A DNA stretch of 39,256 nt from Thermoplasmatales archaeon (GTDB lineage: Archaea; Thermoplasmatota; E2; DHVEG-1), in contig CP070712.1 of the NCBI GenBank assembly GCA_020350365.1, positions 198,402 through 237,657 of the forward strand, in the 5' to 3' direction. Made by a program: the position numbers and the translations under genes. The notes under the pieces were generated by a model, which saw only the letters and a list, made by a program, of their open reading frames with translations, was not told the DNA's origin and made no database searches. Positions 25,820 through 32,988 of this stretch are shown in pieces. Numbering within the stretch: position 1 is the first letter of the stretch; every line of letters begins with the position of its first letter.

Positions 25820-27682
25820 TCAATCCACCTCCACCGCATCGAATTTACAGACCTGATAGCATAGTCCACATTTAATACAAGTTTTATTATCGATTATGTG
25901 AATATTTTTCTTCTCACCACGTATAGCTCCAACTGGACAGTTTTTTACGCATAACTGACAACCTGTACATTTGTCTCCTTTTATATTATATGTAATTAAC
26001 GTCTTACAAGCATGAGCTGGACATTTTTTATCTTTGATATGAGCCTCATATTCATGCTTAAAATATCTAAGAGTAGTAATAATAGGATTAGGAGCTGTTT
26101 TACCCAATTGACACAAAGAGGTATCCTTGACCGCTTCTGCTAGTTCAGTCAGTAGGTCTATATCACCTTCTTTTCCTTTACCCTCAGTTATTTTTGTAAG
26201 GGTTCTATGCATCTGATCAAGGCCTTCTCGACAGGGGGTACATTTTCCGCAGGATTCATCCTTCAAAAAGTTTACAAAATATTTAGCAACGTCAACCATG
26301 CAGGTATTCTCATCCATTACTATCATTCCACCAGAACCCATCATGGCTCCGGTTTCAATAAGACTATCATAATCAACAGGAAGATCCAATTTTTCTTCAG
26401 GGATGCAACCTCCGGAGGGACCTCCGGTTTGGACTGCTTTAAATTTTTTACCATTTAGCACTCCCCCTCCAATATCATAGATTATGTTTCTGAGTGAGAT
26501 ACCCATCGGAACCTCAACCAATCCAGTATTATTGATCTTACCTACAACAGAAAAAATCATTGAACCTGGAGAGTTTTTAGTCCCTAACTGACGATATTTC
26601 TTCACTCCGTTTCTTAGAATATACGATACATTAGCCCAAGATTTTACATTATTAATGTTAGTAGGTTTCCCCCAGAGACCACTTTGTGCAGGATAAGGTG
26701 GACGTGGTCTTGGTTCACCAGACCTACCTTCAATTGAAGCCATTAAAGCTGTTTCCTCACCACATACAAAGGCACCTGCTCCTCGAGATATTTTTAAATC
26801 AAAGGAAAAATCAGTACCAAGGATTTTATTACCAAGGAGACCATATTCATACATTTGTTTAATTGCTATCTCTACATTTTTTGTTGCCAACGGATATTCC
26901 TTTCTTACGTAAATATAGCCCTTACTTGCTCCGATAGCGTGGGCTCCGATCAACATTCCTTCAAGAACCATATGTGGATTTCCTTCCAATATTGACCGAT
27001 CCATAAAAGCACCTGGATCGCCCTCATCAGCATTACAGATGACATATTTCGGTTGCCCAGTTGCTTTTTTAGCAAACTCCCATTTTAATCCAGTACTGAA
27101 ACCTGCTCCCCCTCTTCCTCTAAGTCCAGACTCTTTTATATCTTCAATAATCTTATCAGGATTCATATCTAAGGCGCTTTTCAAACCTTCGTATCCACCT
27201 ATCGACATATAATCCTCAATTTCTGTAGGATCAATTAGTTCATTATTTCCAGAGATAACTCGTATTTGATTCTTATAGAACGGAATATCATTGATTTTTA
27301 CAATTGCTTTTTTACTGACAGGGTCATTCCATAAAAGTTCGTTTATAACTTTACCGTTCTTGACAGTATTGCTGACAATATCTTTAACTCGTGCTGGGTC
27401 AACCTTTGGATAAAAAATTCCTTCGGGAAGTATAAGAAGAATAGGTTCCTGGGAACAATATCCTATACAACCACTGGTTCTAACATTAATTCCCTCAAGA
27501 TTCTCTTCTTTAAGTGCATCTTTCACAGCTTTTAAAATATCTTGAGATCCGCATGCTCTACCACATGTCCCTTCAGGGATAACAATAGTTTTTCCATTAT
27601 ACTTTTTTCTATTAGTTTTAAGCTTATCAATAAGGGAGCCGAGTTCTTTTTTTGACTTCAGCTTCTTAGTTCCCTCGCTCAC
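25820..27682 (-). CDS. nuoF: NuoF/HydB-like NADH-binding flavoprotein
   Basis: NAD(H)- and FMN-binding subunit, 620 residues. The thioredoxin-like [2Fe-2S] domain at 30-110 has Cys40, 44, 72 and 76. The FMN/NAD core has GLRGRGGAGFSTGLKW (about 192-207), ICNADEGDPGAF and GAGAFVCGEETALM. The SLBB region is followed by the N3 cluster motif ESCGKCTPCREG (about 475-486). A C-terminal ferredoxin has CTGCQLCVKNCP and CIKCGLCYQVC. This is the layout of HydB/HndC and of NuoF in NADH-dependent bifurcating hydrogenases and dehydrogenases. It uses a GTG start overlapping the previous stop as GTGA, with GAGGAGGT upstream. It is predicted to give the complex an NADH port. Confidence 0.95.
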   Translation of the reverse strand: MSEGTKKLKSKKELGSLIDKLKTNRKKYNGKTIVIPEGTCGRACGSQDILKAVKDALKEENLEGINVRTSGCIGYCSQEPILLILPEGIFYPKVDPARVKDIVSNTVKNGKVINELLWNDPVSKKAIVKINDIPFYKNQIRVISGNNELIDPTEIEDYMSIGGYEGLKSALDMNPDKIIEDIKESGLRGRGGAGFSTGLKWEFAKKATGQPKYVICNADEGDPGAFMDRSILEGNPHMVLEGMLIGAHAIGASKGYIYVRKEYPLATKNVEIAIKQMYEYGLLGNKILGTDFSFDLKISRGAGAFVCGEETALMASIEGRSGEPRPRPPYPAQSGLWGKPTNINNVKSWANVSYILRNGVKKYRQLGTKNSPGSMIFSVVGKINNTGLVEVPMGISLRNIIYDIGGGVLNGKKFKAVQTGGPSGGCIPEEKLDLPVDYDSLIETGAMMGSGGMIVMDENTCMVDVAKYFVNFLKDESCGKCTPCREGLDQMHRTLTKITEGKGKEGDIDLLTELAEAVKDTSLCQLGKTAPNPIITTLRYFKHEYEAHIKDKKCPAHACKTLITYNIKGDKCTGCQLCVKNCPVGAIRGEKKNIHIIDNKTCIKCGLCYQVCKFDAVEVD

Positions 27683-28683
27683 CTAATGACCTCCTCGGTT
27701 TTGGTTGATGCATTAAGGTTTATAAATTGCTCAAGTGTATTCTTGAAAGTTCCTGGTTTCACCATGTAATAACCATCATCGATGACTACAACAGGACCTA
27801 AAGCACAAGCACCAAGACAATTAACAGTTTCTAATGTAAACATACCATCTTCGGTAGTTTCTCCAGGTTTAATTTTAAGATATCGCTTAATTTCGTCTAA
27901 TAATTGCGGACTACCACGTACATGACAAGCAGTTCCCATGCAGACTTTAATTGTGTACTTGCCACGTGGTTTTAAAGTAAAAGAAGTATAGAATGTAGCC
28001 GCTTGATATACCTTTGAAAACGGGATGTTTAGTTCTTGTGAAACATATTTTAGTATATTTTCCGGAAGAAAGTTATAAATATCATCAATATCTTGCAAAA
28101 TAGGTATAAGTGAACCAGTTTCACTACCATGTTTTTTTATTATCTCATCTAGTTTATTGATATCCTTTTCTTCTAAATCTTCCTTAGCATCACTTTTTTG
28201 TGGTTTAATGGGTTTGTATCTTACAAGACAGTTCTCGACACAGATTCCACAGCCATTGCAGATATCTTCAGAAACTGATCTTGCCCTTTTGTTTATTGTT
28301 ATTATAAAATTTCCAGAGTTTCCTTCAATTTTTTTTAAATCAGAATAAGTTATAAGTTCAATATTTGGATGCCTTCCAGTAGACACTAGCTTTGGGCCAA
28401 GAATGCACATTGCGCAGTCATTTGTAGGAAAGGTTTTGTCTAATTGTGGCATTTTGCCACCAATACTTGGTCCTTGCTCCAGAATATAAACCTTAAAACC
28501 TGCATCGGCAAGATCCAGAGCCGATTGTATACCTGATATGCCACCCCCTAAAACTAATACCGCTCCAATTTTTTTATTATTGCTAATTGAAGTCTGAGAA
28601 TGTATATCCTTTGAATTTTCATCCTTAGGTTCAATAGTCTCAGTTATACTGAGGACTGATTCATCATTTTCAGTGGCATTCAT
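27679..28683 (-). CDS. HdrA N-terminal FAD fold fused to a NuoE-like [2Fe-2S] domain
   Basis: 334 residues. After a hydrophilic leader of about 38 residues, the HdrA FAD motif LGGGISGIQSALDLADAG is at 45-62, with IGGKMPQLDKTFPTNDCAMC following. HdrA homology stops just after CNGCGICVENC (142-152), the first ferredoxin motif. Residues 170-334 are NuoE-like: YQAATFYTSF, then [2Fe-2S] Cys248, 253, 289, 293 (CMGTACHVRG, NCLGACALGP). The missing remainder of this HdrA appears in the gene at 22574-25819. The intact domains and 4-base overlaps on this side argue against a frameshift. NuoE plus NuoF form the usual NADH module, so this protein physically joins that module to an HdrA flavin site. Confidence 0.9.
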   Translation of the reverse strand: MNATENDESVLSITETIEPKDENSKDIHSQTSISNNKKIGAVLVLGGGISGIQSALDLADAGFKVYILEQGPSIGGKMPQLDKTFPTNDCAMCILGPKLVSTGRHPNIELITYSDLKKIEGNSGNFIITINKRARSVSEDICNGCGICVENCLVRYKPIKPQKSDAKEDLEEKDINKLDEIIKKHGSETGSLIPILQDIDDIYNFLPENILKYVSQELNIPFSKVYQAATFYTSFTLKPRGKYTIKVCMGTACHVRGSPQLLDEIKRYLKIKPGETTEDGMFTLETVNCLGACALGPVVVIDDGYYMVKPGTFKNTLEQFINLNASTKTEEVIR

Positions 28684-28722
28684 ATTTTATTTTACTCCCA
28701 AATTATTTAATAAATCGCAATT

Positions 28723-30678
28723 TTAGGTTACCTCTTCAATCATACGGAGAATTTGTTCTTTTGTATAGTTCTTATGAATTGAGGCATTACTAGGGCATGC
28801 TGAAATACAAGAACCGCATCCAACACATAATGCCTCATTTACTTCCGCAATCTTTTTTATTTCATGCAGCTTTCGAGCATTATATGCGCAGACCTCCAAA
28901 CATATTCCACAGCCAGTGCATATGTCCTCATCTACAGCAGCAATTAATGGATCAATTTCTAATTCAGATTTAGAAAGAATTGTTAATGCTCGAGCTGCAG
29001 CACCACTTGCTTGTGCTACAGTTTCTGGTATGTCCTTTGGGGCTTGGGCACAACCCATAAGAAAAATCCCAGCAGTCAATGTTTCAACAGGACGAAGTTT
29101 TGGATGAGCTTCATTAATAAAACCATAGGTGTCCGTAGATATCTTCAATTTTTTTGCTAATTCTTTTGTATCTTTATTCGGAACTGCAGCCATGGCTAAT
29201 ACAACCATATCTGCCGCAATTTCGATTTTTTTACCTGTAAGTGTGTCTACACCCCAAACTATAAGCTTACCATCATCACCAACATCTTTAAAAATTCTGG
29301 AAACCTTTCCTCTCAAATAGATTATTTTTTCATCTTCTACAGCTTTTTGGACAAATTCTTCGTAACCTTTTCCACCAGAGCGGATGTCAATATAAAAAAC
29401 ATAAGCTTGACCATCGTGAACAGCATGTTTGTATAGTAATGCATGCTTAGCAGTATACATACAACAAATCTTAGAGCAATAGGGCATCCCATGCTCGGGA
29501 TCTCGTGAGCCAACACATTGGACAAATACAATATCCTTTGGAATCTTACCATCTGAAGGTCTTTTTATCTTTCCTGCAGTGGGTCCAGAAGCAGACAATA
29601 ATCGTTCAAACTGCAATCCATCAATTACATCCTGATACTTCCCATATCCATATTCGCCAATGCTTTCCTTTGGTAAAAGATCAAAACCGGTAGCTACTAA
29701 TATTACCCCAATCTCCTCTTCTATAGTTGTTTCTTTCTGATCATAATCTATTGCGCCAATAGGACAGTTTTTTTCACAAAGTTTACATTTACCTGTTTTG
29801 AAATATATACAATGATTACTATCAATTACAGGTTTTTTTGGAACGGCTTGTGGAAATGGTATATAAATTGCTTTTCGAGTACCCATATCACGTTCGAATT
29901 CAGAGGAAATCTTGGTTGGGCATTTTTCAGAACATATTCCACAGCCAGTGCATTTATCCCAGTCAACGTAAGCAGGTTTTTTTCTAATCTTAACCTTAAA
30001 ATTACCTAAATATCCTTCAACTCCCTCCACTTCTGAATAGGTAAGAAGTTTAATATTTGGATGATGTCCAACCTCTACTGTTTTAGGTGTTAATATACAA
30101 GAAGCACAATCCAAAGTCGGAAATGTTTCAGATAGCTGCGACATCCGCCCTCCAATAGAAGAGGTTTTTTCTACTAGAACGACTTCATATCCACTGTTGG
30201 CAATATCTAAAGCAGCTTGCATACCACTGATACCCCCACCTATAACCAGTGCCTTTCTTGTAACTGGGATATTTATTGCACTAAGAGATTGATTTAATTT
30301 TAATTTTTCAATTATGCTTTTGATTATCTCTATTGCTTTCTCAGTTGCTATCTTATTATCTTTGTGAACCCAGCTACATTGCTCTCTGATGTTTGCATTC
30401 TCGAATTGATATTTGTTTAAACCTACTGAGCTAATTGCATTTCTAAAAGTAGTTTCATGAAGAGTAGGGGTACAAGCAGCAACAATAACTCCATCCAATT
30501 TTTTCTCAACAATTGCACTCTTAATCATCTCCTGACCAGGATCTGAACACATATAGGTATAGTCCACGACATGAGCTACATTTGGATGTTTACCTATGTC
30601 CTCGACTACCTTTTTTATATCTACAGTATCTGCAATATTCAGACCACAATGACAAACGAATACCCCTATTCGTTTCAT
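28723..30678 (-). CDS. hdrA: HdrA, canonical length
   Basis: Flavin-based electron-bifurcating core subunit of heterodisulfide reductase-type complexes, 651 residues, close to the methanogen length. The N-terminal domain has VFVCHCGLNIAD and CTPTLHE, followed by the FAD motif IGGGISGMQ (146-154). CASCIL lies at 191-196, the inserted ferredoxin has CTGCGICSEKCP (243-254) and CKLCEKNCP, and CSKICCMYTAKHALL follows. Two C-terminal [4Fe-4S] motifs are CTGCGICLEVC and CVGCGSCISACP. The start overlaps the hdrB stop by 4 bases. Together with HdrB and the BlaI-HdrC fusion it makes one complete HdrABC set; the other HdrA forms in the cluster are fusions. Confidence 0.95.
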   Translation of the reverse strand: MKRIGVFVCHCGLNIADTVDIKKVVEDIGKHPNVAHVVDYTYMCSDPGQEMIKSAIVEKKLDGVIVAACTPTLHETTFRNAISSVGLNKYQFENANIREQCSWVHKDNKIATEKAIEIIKSIIEKLKLNQSLSAINIPVTRKALVIGGGISGMQAALDIANSGYEVVLVEKTSSIGGRMSQLSETFPTLDCASCILTPKTVEVGHHPNIKLLTYSEVEGVEGYLGNFKVKIRKKPAYVDWDKCTGCGICSEKCPTKISSEFERDMGTRKAIYIPFPQAVPKKPVIDSNHCIYFKTGKCKLCEKNCPIGAIDYDQKETTIEEEIGVILVATGFDLLPKESIGEYGYGKYQDVIDGLQFERLLSASGPTAGKIKRPSDGKIPKDIVFVQCVGSRDPEHGMPYCSKICCMYTAKHALLYKHAVHDGQAYVFYIDIRSGGKGYEEFVQKAVEDEKIIYLRGKVSRIFKDVGDDGKLIVWGVDTLTGKKIEIAADMVVLAMAAVPNKDTKELAKKLKISTDTYGFINEAHPKLRPVETLTAGIFLMGCAQAPKDIPETVAQASGAAARALTILSKSELEIDPLIAAVDEDICTGCGICLEVCAYNARKLHEIKKIAEVNEALCVGCGSCISACPSNASIHKNYTKEQILRMIEEVT

Positions 30679-31568
30679 TCTTTATTCTGCCCTCCTAATA
30701 ATTTTCTTTTATTAAGAAGCGGTCTTGGATCAACAAAATGCTCACCAAATTCACATAAATCTTCGTCAAGAATTAATGCAATTGCCAGAAGTTGGGTGAA
30801 ATAAAAAATCGGTTTAAAATTAAACTCATTATATCTATTTTTAACATCTTTCTGTCGATAATCTAGATTAAAGAAACACAAGGGGCAGCCTACAACAATT
30901 GCATCTGCACCTCTTGTATTTGAATCATCGATAATCATTTTTGTTCGTTCAATTACCGGATCGATATCATTGACAGTATGATATGATCCACAACACTCGA
31001 TTTTAAAAGGACTTTCAATAACCTCTCCGCCTAAAGCTTCGATGAAATCCTCCATTATCCTTGGAGCTTCAATATCATCTAAACCTATACCCTCTGGTCG
31101 TAATAAAAGACAACCATAGTAGGGAGATAATTTAAGACCCTTTAGAGGTCTATTTACCTTTTCTTTTATCTTACTGAATCCAATTTCATCTCTTAAAAAC
31201 TCTAAAAGATGCAAAACAGTAACATTTCCATTATAATCTTTTTCTTCGTCCAAGAAATTGTTGATACGATCTCTCTTTTCAGCATCCTCCAAAATTATCC
31301 TATTGGTTTGTTTAAGTGTGTTATAGCACATTGCACATAATGTCACAACTTTATCTGTTCCAGTCTCTAACACTCTTATGAAGTTTCTTACAGGTGCTAG
31401 TTGATGCATTAAGTCATCAGTTGCTAGCGAATGTACTGTACCACAGCAATTCCATCGGGGCAATTCAATTATTTTATGACCTAGCTTTTTCATTGATGCT
31501 ATAGCGGGCATTTCAAAATTTTTAGCAGTTGTCTTTAAAGTACATCCGGGATAATAACAAAGCTCCAT
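30675..31568 (-). CDS. hdrB: HdrB, disulfide-active CCG-domain subunit
   Basis: 297 residues with two CCG domains that bind the noncubane [4Fe-4S] clusters reducing disulfides in methanogens. Domain 1: CYYPGC (4-9), WNCCGTVHS and TLCAMCYNTL. Domain 2: YYGCLLLRP, ECCGSYHT and VGCPLCFFNLD. It is the only HdrB in the window, so it is the only candidate disulfide site. The natural disulfide is unknown: no methanogenesis genes are seen, so CoM-S-S-CoB cannot be assumed. It begins 7 bases after the BlaI-HdrC stop. Confidence 0.94.
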   Translation of the reverse strand: MELCYYPGCTLKTTAKNFEMPAIASMKKLGHKIIELPRWNCCGTVHSLATDDLMHQLAPVRNFIRVLETGTDKVVTLCAMCYNTLKQTNRIILEDAEKRDRINNFLDEEKDYNGNVTVLHLLEFLRDEIGFSKIKEKVNRPLKGLKLSPYYGCLLLRPEGIGLDDIEAPRIMEDFIEALGGEVIESPFKIECCGSYHTVNDIDPVIERTKMIIDDSNTRGADAIVVGCPLCFFNLDYRQKDVKNRYNEFNFKPIFYFTQLLAIALILDEDLCEFGEHFVDPRPLLNKRKLLGGQNKE

Positions 31569-31575
31569 TTTTTCA

Positions 31576-32358
31576 CTACCCCGTCATCTTCCTAAAATTA
31601 CTAACAAGTGCTATTTGAGGAATATTTTCATCTATGTCTAAATCTGACAGTTCAACATAATTAGTGCTTTTTCTAAGTAATAATAATCTGAGTGCTTCCA
31701 TTACCTTTGCTAAATCTACACCCTTTGGGCATCTTGCAGAACATGAAAAACAAGTTGCACATAGCCATATAGTTTTAGATTTTAGAACATCATTAAACTG
31801 CCCAAGTTGAATTAATCTTATAATTTGGTTTGGCAATAAATCCATTAAAGAAACCATAGGACAACCAGCAGAACATTTTCCACATTGATAGCATGCTAAG
31901 ATCCTTTGCCCACTGACATCTTCAATCTTTTTAATAATCGAGTTTTGAATATCATTTCTATCTAGATTTATTCTTTTTTCTAAAAATGGAACGGAATCCA
32001 AAACATCAATAGGCTTTTCTTTAATAGATGACAACTGAATACTCTTCTCAGCGTCTAATTTATCTTTCAGATGGTCAATCCCTTCTTTACCAAATAGAAT
32101 ATTTACATCTTCGAGGACATCCGTAATAAAATCATCCTTGACGTCTTTGTATTCATAAGTATAACGAAAGGATCCTCGAAACGGTTCAGTTGTTCTCTTA
32201 ATCAAACCTCTTTTATGCATACGGGAGAGAACAGTGTTAACTGTAACATATGTACTAGCCATACCTTCTTTTCTTAATTTCTCAAAAATTTCTCTTGCAG
32301 TAATTTTTTTTTCTTTATGCAAGACAGATATGATCCTCTTTTCAAGAGAGCCTAACAT
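31576..32358 (-). CDS. BlaI/CopY-type winged-helix domain fused to HdrC
   Basis: 260 residues. Residues 1-75 match BlaI/MecI/CopY repressors: LEKRIISVLHKEKKITAREIF, then the recognition region STYVTVNTVLSRMHKRGLIKR and a wing ending RYTYEYKD. A helical linker (76-150) follows. Residues 151-230 are a standard HdrC with CYQCGKCSAGCP (Cys156, 159, 162, 166) and CATCFSCSARCP (Cys200, 203, 206, 210), and the R-LIQLG...VL.SKTIWLC pattern between them. It is the first gene of the HdrB/HdrA operon, and a TACANNTGTA palindrome lies in its own promoter. The likely reading is a redox-sensing autorepressor that is also, or instead of being, the HdrC subunit. There is no sign of a frameshift at the junction. 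Confidence 0.9.
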   Translation of the reverse strand: MLGSLEKRIISVLHKEKKITAREIFEKLRKEGMASTYVTVNTVLSRMHKRGLIKRTTEPFRGSFRYTYEYKDVKDDFITDVLEDVNILFGKEGIDHLKDKLDAEKSIQLSSIKEKPIDVLDSVPFLEKRINLDRNDIQNSIIKKIEDVSGQRILACYQCGKCSAGCPMVSLMDLLPNQIIRLIQLGQFNDVLKSKTIWLCATCFSCSARCPKGVDLAKVMEALRLLLLRKSTNYVELSDLDIDENIPQIALVSNFRKMTG

Positions 32359-32374
32359 ATATCCCCCGTGCTAT

Positions 32375-32396
32375 TACACCTGTAATACTACAGGTA
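32375..32396 (-). promoter_or_regulatory. Candidate operator for the BlaI-HdrC fusion
   Basis: TTACACCTGTAA (32374-32385) contains TACANNTGTA, the known CopY/BlaI-family box. A second arm TACAGGTA (32389-32396) makes a wider inverted repeat ACCTGT-N6-ACAGGT (32378-32395). The element sits between the TATA box and the start codon, over the expected transcription start, where bound repressor would block initiation. Confidence 0.6.
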
Positions 32397-32397
32397 T

Positions 32398-32406
32398 CTT
32401 ATAAGC
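32398..32406 (-). promoter_or_regulatory. TATA box of the hdr operon
   Basis: GCTTATAAG on the minus strand. Transcription would begin near 32377, inside the palindrome, leaving a leader of about 20 bases with GGGGGAT (32361-32367) as ribosome-binding site ahead of the ATG at 32358. Confidence 0.5.
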
Positions 32407-32452
32407 ATTTCGAAATAGATAATAGGTTTTAAAATATTTTTTATTAAAATTT

Positions 32453-32462
32453 AAAAAAAAAA
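32453..32462 (-). terminator. T10 terminator after the biotin carrier gene
   Basis: Ten consecutive T on the minus strand directly after the stop codon (32464-32466), with more T-rich sequence beyond. It ends the carboxylase operon before the hdr promoter. Confidence 0.55.
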
Positions 32463-32463
32463 G

Positions 32464-32988
32464 TTAGTTACTGATTACAACTAAGACATCTTCAGACTCA
32501 ACCAAGTCTCCTTCTGAAACCCTAATTTCACGAACAATACCATCTATGTTTGATGTAATCTCATTTTGCATCTTCATAGCTTCTAATACCAAGATTGGTG
32601 ATCCCATCTTTACAGATTCACCTACCCTCACCTTTATTTTAATTACTCTTCCAGGCATAGGTGGATGAATTATACCATCTCCACTATGAGTTTTATGGGC
32701 GGACATTCCAACCTTTGAATCTTCTATTTCATCTTGTTCATTATAAGAAGATGAAATTCCGCGTCTAAGATTACAAATCTCAATTGTATGTTTTTTTCCA
32801 TTGATTGATATGAATGCTCCTTCAAAACGTACTAAAAATTTCTTTTTATCTAAAATAACATTTAAACCTGCACCAGTCTCTTTTGTTTCTGCTTGGTAAG
32901 TTTTACCATCTATCTCAATATTTATCAACTTATCAACGCCAAGCTCCACTTTGAAGATCTTCCCATCAACAGAAAGATCAAATTTCAT
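32464..32988 (-). CDS. Biotin carboxyl carrier protein of acyl-CoA carboxylase
   Basis: Carries CO2 on biotin between carboxylase and carboxyltransferase. 174 residues. The C-terminal biotinyl domain is at about 105-174, with the lysine in EAMKM (Lys139) and the usual PMPGRV entry (111-116). The N-terminal 75 residues form a beta-rich region resembling the linker part of propionyl-CoA and oxaloacetate-type carrier proteins. Overlap with the biotin carboxylase stop (ATGA) shows coupling. It is the presumed substrate of the biotin ligase at 10885-11682. Confidence 0.93.
   Translation of the reverse strand: MKFDLSVDGKIFKVELGVDKLINIEIDGKTYQAETKETGAGLNVILDKKKFLVRFEGAFISINGKKHTIEICNLRRGISSSYNEQDEIEDSKVGMSAHKTHSGDGIIHPPMPGRVIKIKVRVGESVKMGSPILVLEAMKMQNEITSNIDGIVREIRVSEGDLVESEDVLVVISN

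Noticed and set aside
22574-28683. Split HdrA as a frameshift or assembly break
   Set aside because: The two parts are separated by complete NuoE, NuoF and NuoG domains in three intact frames with normal start sites and 0-4 base junctions, so a single frameshift cannot explain it.
28723-32358. Evidence for methanogenesis
   Set aside because: HdrABC and MvhD occur in many non-methanogens, and no methyl-CoM reductase or methyltransferase genes are present here.
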